Origin: Leptobrachium leishanense
Lineage: Eukaryota; Chordata; Amphibia; Anura; Megophryidae
Direction: 5' to 3'
Assembly (NCBI GenBank): GCA_009667805.1
Contig: CM019063.1
Location: 60,682,881 to 60,746,880, forward strand
DNA: 64,000 nucleotides
The position numbers and the translations under genes were made by a program. Below the pieces are notes generated by a model. That model did not search any database and was not told where the DNA came from. It worked only from the letters and a program-made list of their open reading frames with translations. Below are positions 21,578-36,127 of the stretch, in pieces. Each line of letters opens with the position of its first letter. The stretch's first letter is position 1.

Positions 21578-23567
21578 CACGTAAAGGTCTGAAGAACCAG
21601 ATCTGGTCTTCTCAATCTAAACAAGCATTCGAAGCCCTCAAACAGGCTTTCACTTCCGCTCCCGTGTTACGGCATCCTGATCCCAGGATTCCGTTTATTC
21701 TTGAGGTTGATGCTTCTGAGATAGGCATTGGGGCTGTCCTGTCTCAAAGAGAATCTCCAGGGAAACCACTACATCCTTGTGGGTTCTTTTCAAGAAAATT
21801 ATCACCAGCAGAACGCAATTATGATATTGGCAACAGAGAATTGCTTGCTATTGTGTCTGCCCTGTCAGAGTGGAGACATTTGTTGGAAGGTACTCTTGAT
21901 CCTTTGTTGATAATCACTGATCATAAGAACCTTACGTACATCGGGGATGCTAAACGTTTGAACTCGAGACAGGCCAGGTGGTCATTGCTACTGTCTCGGT
22001 TTAATTTTGTATTGACTTACAGACCAGGTAACCGCAATGTAAAGGCTGATGCCTTATCTCGTCAATATGACCCATATGAATCTAATACACAAGACCACAA
22101 TCCTATAGTTCCTCCTGAACGTATTGTGGCTTCCACAGTCTTGTCTGTCTCCTCGCCTTTCCTGGAACGCCTCCAGGCAGCTCAAGTGGGGGCTCCACCT
22201 GACAAGCCTCCAGATATGTTGTTTGTACCTGAAAAGGAAAGACAAGAATTACTCATAATGTTTCATGATTCTAAACCAGCAGGTCATCCTGGTATTACTA
22301 AGACTCTTACCAGTATTTCAAGACAGTTCTGGTGGCCCACCATGCGACAGGACGTACGCCTGTTTGTTTTGGCTTGTCAAGTCTGTGCCAGAAGCAAAAC
22401 CAGTAAAACCTTGCCTGTCGGTCTATTGCAGCCTTTACCCATGCCTAAGAGGCCGTGGTCTCATCTATCTATGGATTTTATTGTGGACTTGCCGAAGTCC
22501 AAAGGTCATACTGTGCTTCTGACAGTTGTAGACCGCTTCTCCAAAATGGCTAATTTTGTCCCTTTACCTAAGCTTCCTACAGCCAAAGAACTGGCGGTTG
22601 TCTTTGCTAGAGAGATTGTACGAATACATGGGGTTCCGTCTGAAATAGTCTCTGACAGAGGAGCTCAGTTCGTCTCTCGTTTCTGGAGGGTTTTCTGTGC
22701 GGAGATGGGGGTGCGATTGGCCTTCTCTTCAGCATACCATCCACAAACCAATGGGGCAGCAGAGAGGGCAAATCAGGGTCTCGAGCAGTACATACGTTGC
22801 TTTACCACACAACAACAAGACAATTGGTCGGAGTTGTTGCCCTGGGCTGAGTATGCACGTAATAACGCTGTTAATGAGACCACTGGCCACTCTCCTTTTT
22901 CTGCTATCTATGGTTTTTTCCCTCCGGCTCTACCGCTTCAGTTTAATGAACAGGCCATCCCGGCTCTCGATGACCATCTCACTCAACTACAAGAGATTTG
23001 GAGACAGATTCGCGTAAATATGGAGCGCAATGTTGCTGTCCAGAAACGCAAGGCTGACAGGCATAGGTTACAAGCTCCCTCCTATAACGTGGGGGATAGA
23101 GTTTGGTTGTCTACTAGGAACGTGAAGTTACGGGTGCCTTCTATGAAAATGGCACCTCGGTTTATTGGTCCATATAAGATCATTCGCCGCGTTAACCCTG
23201 TGGCTTATGCTCTTGCCCTTCCTAAACATCTTCGCTTGCACAACGTCTTTCACACCTCCCTACTGAAACCTTTGTTGTGTAACAGGTACACGCGGGTCGT
23301 TCCTCCTCCTCCACCTGTTCAGGTTGATGGTGAATCAGAGTATGAGGTTAGGAGGGTTTTGGATTCTAGGCTGTGCAGGGGTGTTCTGCAGTACTTGGTC
23401 GATTGGGTGGGCTATGGGCCGGAAGACCGGTCCTGGATTCCAGCTTCCGACATGTCTGCTTCTAGGTTGGTCAGGGCGTTCCATGCCTCGCACCCCGATC
23501 GCCCTGGTGGTCGTATTGCCGCTCGTCCTGTTGGTCGTCCGGTGGACTCCCGTGGAGGAGGGGGTAC

Positions 23568-25050
<1,483 letters not shown>

Positions 25051-25439
25051 CTAGAAGGAGCTGAGTATCACAGTCATTTTAAAGCTGCCTAATTGGTGCT
25101 TATTATGCTTTATTGCTGCTCCGTGACATCCACAGGTGTTTTCAATACCTGATTGAAAACACTTGAATGAACCTCTGTTCTTCATAGTGGTAGTCTTTAA
25201 GGGGTTGAATAATTGTGTCAATGAAGAATTCACAAAAGAAACATTTACTACTGTATTACAAAACCAATTGATGTCATTTTAGTTGCATATGGTTCTTTAA
25301 AAAGTCCTTGTAGGATTTCATTCTGAATACAATTACAAATGTACATTAAATTCCCTAAAACCCTTTACAGCATTGGGGTTGAATAATTTTGAACACAACT
25401 GTAGTTGTTGTGTGTTCTTACTGCCGGTCTGCCACGCTA

Positions 25440-26575
25440 CTGGGGGGGTCTCATTTCTACCAAATATCTGGGAATTGAGGTGATGTGTGTCTTGTCACTG
25501 GCTGCCAGCAAGTATTTTGGGGGTCACAAATTTCTACAAAACATTTGGGAATTGAGGTGATCTTCTGTGTCTTGTCACTGCCAGCAAGTATTTTGGGGGT
25601 CACTAATTTCTACAAAACATTTGGGAATTGAGGTGATCTGTGTCTTGTCACTGCCAGCAAGTATTTTGGGGGTCACAAATTTCTACAAAACATTTGGGAA
25701 TTGAGGTGATCTGTGTCTTGTCACTGCCAGCAAGTATTTTGGGGGTCAAAAATTTCTACAAAATATTTGGGAATTGTTATAATCCGTGTGTTCTCACTGG
25801 CTGCCACCCATCAGGGGGTCTCACTGATTTATAGGAGGTTTCTGAGATTTGTAATCTGTGGCTTCTCACTGCCTCCCATCAGGGGGTCCCACATACTTCT
25901 ATCAAATTTATGCGAATTGTAATCTGTGTCTTCTCACTGCCACCCATTAGGGGGTCACACTGATTTATAGGAGGTTTCTGAGAATTTTAATCTGTGGCTT
26001 CTCACTGCCACCCATCAGGGGGTCACACTGATTTATAGGAGGTTTCTGAGATTTGTAATCTGTGGCTTCTCACTGCCACCCATCAAGGGGTCACACTGAT
26101 TTATAGGAGGTTTCTGAGATTTGTAGTCTGTGGCTTCTCACTGCCACCCATCAGGGGGTCACACTGATTTATAGGAGGTTTCTGAGACTTGTAATCTGTG
26201 GCTTCTCACTGCCACCCATCAGGGGGTCACACTGATTTATAGGAAGTTTCTGAGACTGGTAATCTGTGGCTTCTCACTGCCACCCATCAGGGGGTCTCAC
26301 TGATTTATAGGAGGTTTCTGAGACTTTTAATTTGTGTCTTCTCACTGCCACCCATCAGGGGGTCACACTGATTTAAAGGAGGTTTCTGAGATTTGTAATC
26401 TGTGGCTGCCCACTGCCACCCATCAGGGGGTCCCACATACTTCTAGCAGATTTATGCGAATTGTAATCTGTGGCTTCTCACTGCCAGCCATCAGGGGGTC
26501 ACACTGATTTATAGGAGGGAATTGTTATCTGTGTCTTGTCACTGGCTGCCAGCTATCAGGGTGTCTCACTGAGTT
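25440..26575. repeat. ~68-bp minisatellite in hAT B, 5' side
   Basis: About 16 units with TTATAGGAGGTTTCTGAGAT, TTGTAATCTGTGGCTTCTCA and CTGCCACCCATCAGGGGGTC. The first units (TTCTACAAAACATTTGGGAA) are a distinct subtype. The last unit, next to the transposase start, is closest to the copy A unit (GCCAGCTATCAGGGTGT), so both arrays grew from one ancestral unit. Confidence 0.9.
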
Positions 26576-26626
26576 ATACCAGTTGAATCAGAGTTCTGTA
26601 TATATTTAATCTATATATCACTCACC

Positions 26627-29600
26627 ATGTCTGAAAGAACAAAAAGGACAGGCAGACGCTCCCAGACACAGATAAGAGGGCAAGCAGCCCCTGTGTCGGG
26701 AGGCTGTGCCTCTGGTCGTGGTGGACGTGGTGCATCCTCTGCAGGGGCACGCTTGTCCTTTCTAACTGGTGCTGGCCGTCTTCTTAAGCAGCAGCAACAT
26801 ACACAGGATTTGGTGGATTGGCTAACCAGGCCATCCTCATCCTCCGAGTCCTCTGCCAGCCAGGCTTGTAGTGCTTTACAGTCCACCTCAGCTGCCAAAG
26901 CATCTAATGCAGCCTCCATGTCCACAGCTACTCCTGCCGTAGCCTCACTATCACACACGGAGGAGTCAGCTGAATTGTTTGACTACAATGACAGTGACAT
27001 GCTGCTTGAGGATGCGCAGCAAGTACAGTGCTCTGATTCAATCTCTGAGGTTGAGGAAGGGAGTATAATCAACCTAGAGGAAGGGGGTGCCAGTGATGAC
27101 ACACAAATAACTGGCACTCATGTTGCCCCAGCAGCTGCAGCATACTGCCAAGTTGGCTCCAGTGACAAGGAGATAGGGGGTGAAGATGACATTGATGATG
27201 AGGTCACTGACTCCACCTGGGTGCCAGATCGAACAGAGGAATCAAGTGGGGAGGAGGGGGAGGAGGAGGAGGCACAGCAAACACAAGGCACAACATCCTC
27301 TATGACCAACCGTAGCACTAGCCAGTCCAAGGCATCAGATGTCAGAGCTGCTCCGGTGCAGAGCGCTGTTGTCTCAAAGCACACACGCAGGAACTCTGCT
27401 GTCTGCTGGGAGTTCTTTAAGAAATGTGCAGAAGACCGCACCATTGCTATTTGTAATCGATGTCAGATGAGGCTTAAGCGTGGGACAAACACCGGACACT
27501 TGGGTACCATGTGCTTGAGGTGACATATGACCTCCTGCCACACATCCCGTTGGTGCAAAACTTTACGTAGGTCCTCCTCATCTGTCTCTACCCCCACTGT
27601 ATGTCCTGCCATGTCATTGCCTACAACCTCCACTGACAGGGATGATGCTACAGTAATGGATGTACCAGGTCCTTCCTCACAATGTGACAGCATCCCATTA
27701 GCTGAAGATTTACGCAGTCAGATTACGTTGCCACAGCTGCTGCAGCATAAGAAAAAATATAGTCCCAACCATCCCCAAGCACAGCGTCTAAATGCCAGCT
27801 TAGCAAAATTACTCGCATTGCAGCTGCTGCCTTTCCAGCTGGTGGACTCTGCTCCCTTCTGTGAATTTGCTGAATGTGCTGTACCACAGTGGCAGGTTCC
27901 AAAACGCCATTACTTTTCACGCAAGGCCATTCCAGCACTATACCAGCACGTGGAAGACAATGTTATCCAGTCATTGGGAAAGGCAGTCAGCAGCAAGGTG
28001 CATGTGACTTTAGACACGTGGTCCAGCAAGCATGGACAGGGTCATTACATTTCCTTCACGGCACACTGGGTAACTCTGCTTGCAGCTGGGAGGGATCCAG
28101 GACGGGGCTCTGTGCTGGAGCTTGCTCATTCACCACGCCTCCAGAAAGCTGCTTATATGAGGTCTGTCTGCTCCACCACCACCACCTCTCCCTCTTCCTC
28201 CTCCTCCTCCTTCTCTGTCTCTGGCAAAGTGGCAGTTAAACCGATGCCTGACAGGGTCTACGCAATGGCTCAAGCAAAAAGAAGCCATACAGTGCTTGAG
28301 CTGGTTTGTTTAGGGGACAGGAGCCACACCGGGTCAGAAATTCTGTCAGCTCTGCAGGGCCAGGTGCAGAGATGGTTAACACCACGCCAGCTTCAGCTGG
28401 GAATGATCGTCTGTGATAATGGCAGCAACCTTCTCTCCGCCCTACGCAAGGGTAAATTGACGCATGTACCATGCCTAGCACACGTCCTAAATCTAGTGGT
28501 ACAGCGTTTCCTAACCAAGTACCCAGGGCTGCCAGAGCTTCTCAGCCAGGCCAGAAAGGTCTGCAGCCACTTGACATGCCCACCAGGTGGAACTCGACAT
28601 TAGCAATGCTGCAGCGTCTGCACAAGCAGCAGAGGGCCATCAACGAGTACCTGTGTGAGTATGGCACAAGGACAGGTTCAGGTCAACTTGGTTTTTTTCC
28701 CCCCCGCAGTGGCTGATGATCAAGGATGCATGCACTGTACTGTCACCATTTGAGGAGGCAACGAGGATGGTGAGCAGGGACAGTGCATGCATCAGTGGCA
28801 CAATTCCTTTAGTGTTTCTACTGGAGCACACTCTGCAGGGAATTATAGATGTAGCTCGAGGCAGAGCAGCGGGTGGAAGAGGAGGCCTTCCCTAGCTCTC
28901 AAGGCCCCAGTCTTTCCGCAGACAGCATTCCAGCGGGTCCTACTCAGATCAGACAGGAGGAGGATGAGGAGGAGGAGGAATATTTAAGTAGTGGGGGCAT
29001 TGAAGGTGGGGATTCCTCAAGGGAGGGTTTTGTGTGCCCAAAAACACAAGGACTAGTACTTGGCTGGGAGGAGAAAGTGCACGATATGGTCATATGCCAC
29101 CTCCAACCTACGCTGCATGGGCTCCCTTATAATGCAAAGCCTGCTAAAGGACCCCAGGATTCCTGCTATCAAGGAGAGGGATCATTACTGGGTGGCAACC
29201 CTTCTTGATCCATGATACAAGGGTAAAGTTGCAGAGCTCATCCTGCCCGCACAGAGGGAGCACAGGATGAAAAACCTTGAGGACGCTCTAAAGCGACACT
29301 TGTGTAACACCTTTCCATGCACTGGTAGGTTACCAAGTGATGACACACGTGCTTCTGAGGCTGCGGATGATCAGAGGAATAGTGGTGAAGGCCAGGGCCG
29401 CTTGACTGATCTATTTTTAAATTTTTTTAGTCCACGACGCCCAGGGACGTCAAATGTAGGCACCCATTGCCAGCTTCTTCACCATATGGTGCAGGACTAC
29501 CTAGGGGCAAGGGCAGACCTGGATACCTTTCCAGCAGATGATCCACTTGCTTACTGGGTGTTGAGATTGGATCACTGGCCAGAACTTAGCCAATATGCTA

Positions 29601-29785
29601 TGCAGCTACTAGGCTGCCCTTCATCCAGCGTGCTTTCTGAAAGGACGTTCAGTGCCGCTGGAGGTTTTGTCACAGACAAAAGAGTGCGTCTGTCCACCGA
29701 CTCTGTAGACCGGCTGACATTTATAAAAATGAATCAGTCCTGGATCAGCAGTTATCAATCCCCTGATGCTGACGTAACGGAATAG
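26627..29785 (+). pseudogene. hAT transposase, copy B, broken
   Basis: It starts at ATG 26627 (MSERTKRTGRR), preceded by CACTCACC. An acidic, Ser-rich N-terminal region is followed by a BED finger (CNRC ... HMTSCH) that contains a TGA at 27521-27523 where copy A has CGA, a likely CpG decay. Next come the RNase H-like core with an insertion domain (27527-28603; LTHVPCLAHVLNLVVQRFL), frameshifts near 28560 and 28700-28860, then 29267-29785 with the hATC dimerisation motif SSVLSERTFSAAGG. Total length of about 1000 codons fits a hAT transposase with a long N-terminal extension. Confidence 0.88.
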
Positions 29786-29814
29786 ATCGGGGATGTCTTC
29801 TGCATTCACAAAAC

Positions 29815-30625
29815 CTCCAGCACTGAACTCTTCCACAATACCACAATAGGGTTACGGTGTGAATGCACTTGCTGCCATGAAAGGCACAATATTTGGCTGC
29901 ACTGACGCCTGTGCCACATCTATATCATTTTAATTTTTTGAACCGCAGGGTCCAACCCTGCACTCTTCCACAATACCACAAAAGGGTTACGGTGTGAATC
30001 CACTTGCTGCCATGAAAGGCTCAATATTTGGCTGCACTGACGCCTGTGCCAGATTTATATCATTTACATTTTTTAAACCACAGGGTCCAACCCTGCACTC
30101 TTCCACAATACCACAAAAGGGTTACGGTGTGAATGCACTTGCTGCCATGAAAGGCACAATATTTGGCTGCAGTGACGCCTGTGCCAGATTTATATCATCT
30201 TAATTTTATTGAACCGCAGGGTCCAACCCTGCACTCTTCCACAATACCACAAAAGGGTTACGGTGTGAAGGCACTTGCTGCCATGAAAGGCGCAATATTT
30301 GGCTGCAATGACGCCTGTGCCACATCTATATCATTTTAATTTTTTGAACCGCAGGGTCCAACCCTGCACTCTTCCACAATACCACAGAGGGGTTACTGTA
30401 TGAATGCACTTGCTGGCCTGGCACCAAAAGCACAATATCTGGGTGCACTGACGCCTTTACCAGATTCATATCTTTTTAATATAGGACCACATGGTCCACC
30501 GCTGTATTCTTCCACAATACTACAGAGGGGTTACTGTATGATAGTACTTGCAGGCCTGGCACCAAAAGCACAATATTTGGGTGCACTGCCACTGACGCCT
30601 GTATCAGATTCATATCCTCAGAGGG
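29815..30625. repeat. ~120-130-bp tandem repeat in hAT B, 3' side
   Basis: About six copies of a unit with CTGCACTCTTCCACAATACC and GGTTACGGTGTGAATGCACT. It is homologous, in opposite orientation, to the array at 10240-10585 in copy A. The first four units share TGAAAGGCACAATATTTGGC and the last two read GGCCTGGCACCAAAAGCACA. Confidence 0.88.
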
Positions 30626-30996
30626 GTTACTGTGTGACGGCACTGTTGCCGACGCTAAAGGACCAATTTTAAAGCACCTATTGTTACTTTCATCCAAAGC
30701 CTGCATAAGTTTCACAATAACTTAGGCAAAAAATCACTAAACTTTTTCTACGTGTCCGAAAATGTCTCCTCTTTTCATACAGACTGCCGCCCCAAGCAGT
30801 TGTTTATGGATAGATTAAAGGAAAAGCATTTACCGTCATATGAAACGTCATTTTTTGGTATTTAAGTGTTTCTATACATCCTAGAAATCTGCCACTTCAC
30901 GGGCAGGTTATGGGGACCTGCTAGGCACGATATTTGATGGAATTTTTTGTTTTTATTTTTAACCCTTATTTCCTGGAAAACTCACTGTCCCTTTAA

Positions 30997-31943
30997 CCCT
31001 TTCGCTGCTGAGGCTTTTCCCGCCTCTGTGCTGAGGTCATTTTTACCGGTTTTGCTCATCATGTTTAAATGTGTTTTGAAGGCTTATTTTAGTATATGAC
31101 CCAGACATATTATATATCGTTCTTTCCGTCAGACTCGGTAGATTCATAATATGTCATTATTATATGTATACGTTATGTCATGTCTGTATATTATAACAAA
31201 AAATGCAATAAAATATGTATTTTCAATAATTTACAACGTGTAAAGTGTTTTTTTTCACATTTTAATATGCGAGCAATTGCGGTTATATTTTGTATGGGGT
31301 GCGCTTGTTAAAAAAATTAGAGATGGGGTCTCGTTACATTTTTCTTGGGGGAAAATTACACGATTTTTAACAAACGCACCGCATACAAAAATCGTTAGTG
31401 CAGCATCATTGTTCACATTATAATTGAAATGGGAACAATATTGCTGCATTAACGAACCAAAAAAAAGAAAAAAAAATGTTTATTTTTTTTTTTATAATTT
31501 TTTTTTTAAATATATTTTTATTTTTAATTTTTATTTTTTTAAAAAAACTTTTTTCACAGTAGTGTTTGGTATCGTTGGAACGGCCATGCTCTGGCCGATC
31601 CAACCATACCAAACTTTAACCCCTAGCTGCCACGGATCGGGAGATAGGGAGTTCATTGGAACTCCCTATCTCCACCGTTGGTGGCAGTTAGGGGTTAACT
31701 CTAGGACTGGCGTCATCGTGCTATGCACGATGACGCCAGTCCTCAGGGGGAGTTCCCGGAGGCTTGGCCGACATCCAAGATGTCGGCCAGCTCCGGGAAA
31801 GGATCACGAACCGGCGCTTTTCAGCGCCGATTCGCGATCCAGCTCCCCAGGGGTTAATGCCAGGCACCATTTGGAAGGGCAGGCTGTGCCCTTCCAAATG
31901 GTGCCTGGGTTAACCCCCGCAATGCCGCCGATCGGGAGTTTTT
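30997..31943 (+). mobile_element. Serial-hairpin element, copy 2 (piggyBac-like, TTAA target)
   Basis: It is inserted in the 3' part of hAT B: hAT sequence resumes on both sides of TTAA (30993-30996 and 31944-31947). The left end, TTAACCCTTTCGCTGC, is a typical piggyBac-type terminus; the right end is less clear. The interior has a ~500-bp AT-rich half, then six consecutive palindromes: 31563-31614, 31616-31698, 31703-31743, 31755-31797, 31801-31840 and 31850-31917. There is no transposase, so it is a non-autonomous element. Confidence 0.6.
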
Positions 31944-33059
31944 TTAAAAAACTTTTTGTACTTGTTTCCTGTCCCCCAGGGCACTACCCGGACCCCCATA
32001 CACCTTTTATGGCAAATATCTAGCATATATGCCCTCTTGGAGAGCACTCTAAAAACTGAATTTTCAGCCCCATTGACTTGTATTGAGTTCGAGTTCGGGT
32101 TCGAGTTCGGATTCGAACATTTGGAAAGTTCGGGTTCAAATACGAACCGAACTCGGGGGTGTTCGGCTCATCCCTAATCACTATACCTATATTTCAAAAA
32201 CCAATGATGTTACATTTGTGAAATTCGATATTTACAATCTTCGTGCAAAATAAAACATGTTTTACCATTTTCCGAAAATCCAGTTAAGGGGAGTGGGGGA
32301 AAGAATACTTTTATCAGTATACCTATATTTCAAAAACCAAAGATGTTACAGGTGTGAAATTTGGCACTTACATTCTTCTTGAAAAATAAAAACACACTTT
32401 TTTTAAAATTTTCCAAAAATCCCAAGTGGGGGGGGAAAGGAGGGTTCTACCAAAAAAAACTCAAGTTTCTTTTAAAATCAATTTTAACAAATCCTAAAAT
32501 CCACGCGAGGGAAGCCGCGGGCAAAAGGTAGTTTATTAATAAAAAAGAAAACGAAGGAACACAAAACAAACGTTTCAGGGACCCAGCCCTTTCCTCAATG
32601 TGTAGTGCCTTAAAGAATACAGAGAATAAACCCCCTTATATACATAAGGATACAGCAAATCAGACAATTAGGGTCACACATGGCAAAAATAATTAACATT
32701 TGCTTACTTGTATACTCTGGGATGTGCAGAATACTCCCACAATGTTCCCGGCGTCTGTATGTACAATGCGCCGACAGGCGTAGCAAGATGGCAGAAAACA
32801 ATCCTCTGTGCATGCGCCTACCCAGAGGGTCATGAGAGACTCCGAGTGCGCATGCGCAGGGGCGACAGGAAACAGCGCGTAGTTGAACATCGAGTCGTCA
32901 TAGACAGAGCTTCCCAAAAAAAGGGGGAGGAAACGAAAATCCATAAGCTTCCCCAGCAGCCACATCAGAGTCCATGGTAACCAAAAAATGCTGTAGAAAG
33001 CAGCGTCTGTAAAACCTATACTAATGAATCCCACAGTGAAAACACTAATAGGGTAATGT

Positions 33060-33720
33060 AAAGAGATTTGAAAAGTCACCGCACGGTCGGTGACTTTTCG
33101 TTCTCTTCAATTCGGTTCCTTTTGCCGATCCCATTTCGGTGACCCTGCGGTGTATTCAGCAAGCACCTTTATAGCAAAACATAACAAGAGAAAAAAAGTT
33201 GTCATCTGCGCTCGTTTCTATGTATTCCATGTACAACAAAACACTATGAGGTTTTAGTTTGTTTCAATGGCCATTGCAACGTAAGCTCACTCGCCCCTTC
33301 AAGGCACCTCTTTATAGAGTGAGTACCTAACCAATGTAACCAAAAGCTGCTCTACTGAGGAGCTCCAAGCCCCTCCTGCTGCTTTTCAGCTAAGGAGAGG
33401 CAGAGATATGGTGGGTTTTATTTATACACGCACCAAACACTTCCCATTTGGGGTTTAAAACAAAAACATGGAAAGAGGAACAGCAGCAAAACGACGAACT
33501 GGTGTTACAAGCATAATATACATACATACAGAAAAAATGACGTCGCGCCCATACTCACCGGAGCGGCTGTAACAGTCAGATATAAATAAAACCCACCATA
33601 TCTCTGCATCTCCTTAGCTGAAAAGCAGCAGGAGGGGCTTGGAGCTGCTCAGTAGAGCAGCTTTTGGTTACATTGGTTGGGTACTCACTCTATAAAGAGG
33701 TTCACTGGACCTACATTGGC
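33060..33720. repeat. Fold-back insertion inside PLE3
   Basis: 33308-33425 and 33583-33705 are inverted copies of about 120 bp (AACCAATGTAACCAAAAGCT, then CCAAGCCCCTCCTGCTGCTT). The left part (33066-33175) matches sequence near 63730-63820, GAAAAGTCACCGCACG with CCCATTTCGG, so it belongs to the same MITE family as 63021-63844. No coding potential. Confidence 0.7.
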
Positions 33721-33745
33721 TCTAACCACATGGTCATAAATGTTT

Positions 33746-34020
33746 CTATTTCTTCGCATAGCGAACATCGGGGGGTTTAAAAATAAAATGTCCCACATCT
33801 TTATCTCTTTGCAAAATGCGCCAATTCCAACGAATGACTTTCTTGATATTGCTCGTTAGTGGAGAATATGTGCTAACAAAAGGGATTCTATCCGACTTTT
33901 TCTTAGGGATATCTCGTAAGAGTTCCTCTCTGGTAACCACTGAGGCTTTCAATTGAGCTTTATTCAGAATGTGTGTACTGTATCTCTTCTCCCGAAATTT
34001 AAACTTGAGAACCCTAAGTC
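33746..34020 (-). pseudogene. PLE RT C-terminal / linker fragment
   Basis: The minus frame reads KASVVTREELLRDIPKKK, then IPFVSTYSPLTSNIKKVI and RWNWRILQRDKDV. In PLE proteins this segment follows the RT thumb and precedes the GIY-YIG domain: PLE1 has VPFIFTYNQQNWQIRNIF and PLE2 has FNPQSYRIKNIIKKHWHIL. Only about 90 codons survive. Confidence 0.7.
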
Positions 34021-34339
34021 TCTGTATTCTTTAAGGAACTACACATTGAGGAAGGGGCTGCGTCCCCCAAACGTTTGTTTTGTGTTCCTTCTTTTCTTCG
34101 CTTATTGGAAAGAGTGGATCAACATAGTGGAAGACAAAGCTTTAATAACTTTTTAAATCCAAGGCTGCAGATATTATTGAGAATAGCAGACTTTATCACT
34201 ATTAGATTTACGTATTTTTGGGAACAAGGGTGCAGGTGTTTACTGATATGCTCATATAAATGTTTAAGTATTTTCCATTTTTTTTCCTTTATTATTTTTT
34301 TTTATTTCTTTTTTATCCTTTTTATGGCAATAAAGCTGG

Positions 34340-34540
34340 TAAACAACTTAAGGCAAATATGGATGGTTAGGTCCGGTATCAGGGAAGGGGGAAACCTGGG
34401 GAGAATGGAATTTTTAAGTTGAGAGGTCGATAAGGTCGTAGAATGACTTTAGGGAGAAATGGGGAAAAAAATAAAATAATCAAAAACATGCTAAAGTCTG
34501 GGAATATCAGGAAGAGATAATGGTTGTACGTACCATAGTT
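34340..34540 (+). other. Probable LINE 3' UTR fragment (left part)
   Basis: A short stretch before the MITE whose continuation at 42916-43077 ends in a pure A-run (43066-43077). Together they look like a LINE 3' end split by the MITE. No coding sequence, so the call is tentative. Confidence 0.3.
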
Positions 34541-35108
34541 AGGGTCCTATTACAATCTTCGCGCGTACGTTTGCGCTGGCGCAAAAACGCATTAACGCGA
34601 GGGGCAAAACTGTTTGCACTGAACGTCGTATTACAATGACAGCGCAACAAACGCGATTTAACGTCTACCGCGGGTGAACCTGCGCGAACGCTGCGCCAGG
34701 TTACTGTACGTCGCGCGTCCTATACTTAAGATTGTGAGCGCATATGCGTTTGTGCGCTGGTATGCGGATAGTATTACAATCTAAGCGCAGTTTGTAACGC
34801 ACAGCCTTTGGGCGCATAATTTTAGCAACTCCTAAAAGCTGGTGTTAATGGCAAATTCTATCAACCTGGCCGAAACCAAATACACCAGCCCAAAAAAAAT
34901 ACGCAGCAAAGTATAGTTACACATTCTACACATACCCAATCCAATAAATTTGAGAAGTTGTGCGTGTTTTTTTATTGATGCAGCATATATGAGCAGATTG
35001 ACTTTGACAGGCGCAAAAAGATAACATGAGACAATTGTGTTTCTTAATTCTGATTTGCTGAATTGCGTGGAAAAAAAGGGTCCGCACACTGATTTCTGCG
35101 CGCAACGT

Positions 35109-35537
35109 TGCATTTTAATTGAATTATCTGCCGCTCTGCTGCCTTTTTTTACATCAAGTGGAGAAATACCCTCCCCTCTCCTTTTCTCTTGGGATACCGA
35201 ACAGCTACATCGCAGGACCCCATGCTGAGAGAAGGGGAAAAAAAAGAAACACCACTGAAATATAAGTATTCCTTAAGTTATACACATTTATCATAATATA
35301 ACCACTGTTTTGTTTAAATATTAATTCATTTGATGTTTGCACATTGGCCATTTTTGGTTTTAAAAAAAGTGGAAATTTTAGTAAGGTGCGCCTGGAAGTG
35401 TTTTTTCTTTTCTATTATATTCGTGTTTTTGAGGTTGTAAACACATATCTTCTAGCTTGCAGCACTGACCTATATTGAGCACAGCTTAATAATGTCACAA
35501 CCACTAAGAAAAGCGCCAGATTCACGCTGTCTTTTAC
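35109..35537 (+). repeat. PLE1 left pLTR-like direct repeat
   Basis: It matches 42129-42556 from TGCATTTTAATTG to CACGCTGTCTTTTAC with about a dozen differences. It contains TTAAGTTATACACATTTATC and lies directly upstream of the first ATG of the element (35589). Confidence 0.9.
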
Positions 35538-35630
35538 TTCTAGTATATATTACTCCTCATTGTGTAATCTGAGCTGCTTCCATTTAATATGGATTTTAGG
35601 AAAAAATTCTGTAATCTAACAGATATTTTT

Positions 35631-36095
35631 TTTTTTGTATTTCAAAATTTTTATTTTGCAATAAACACAAGGTCACAGACCGACCAGTCAGGTGGCCTCA
35701 CAGGGCCAAATAAGATACTCACAAAGAAAGCACAGAAAACATAAGGGGGGGGGGTCCACATAGGAAACTACAGAAAATCGAAAATAGTGGGGGGGTGTAG
35801 AAACTCGTCAGGAGGGTCATCCTGCAAAAACAAAAGAGAGCGATGGAGTTCGCTGATGGGGCACCAGGGAACAAACAAAACCAAAAAAGGAAAAAAAAAA
35901 AAAAAAAGGGATAAAAAGGGTAGTGAGGGACTGCCAAACATATCGTGGCATTCCTGGCTCACCCCAGCAACCCAAAGGGAACCGAGGGCCATGGAAGGGG
36001 CCGCGTGGCCAGGAGACCTGGGGCCAAAAGGGTGTACAGAGCCTAGGTAGCCACCCTAGCGGCTCTCCCAGGCTACCTCCCAATGTCCCACACAC

Positions 36096-36127
<32 letters not shown>

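Larger units (their letters stand above)
32526..34330 (-). mobile_element. Penelope-like element remnant (PLE3)
   Basis: Two inverted copies of a PLE terminal block (about 32540-32625 and 34026-34110) share AAACAAACGTTT and TTCCTCAATGTGTAGT and resemble a degenerate hammerhead-like motif. Between them lies a minus-strand RT-to-endonuclease linker fragment, interrupted by a fold-back insertion (about 33060-33720). The catalytic domains are gone. The right limit is uncertain. Confidence 0.6.
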
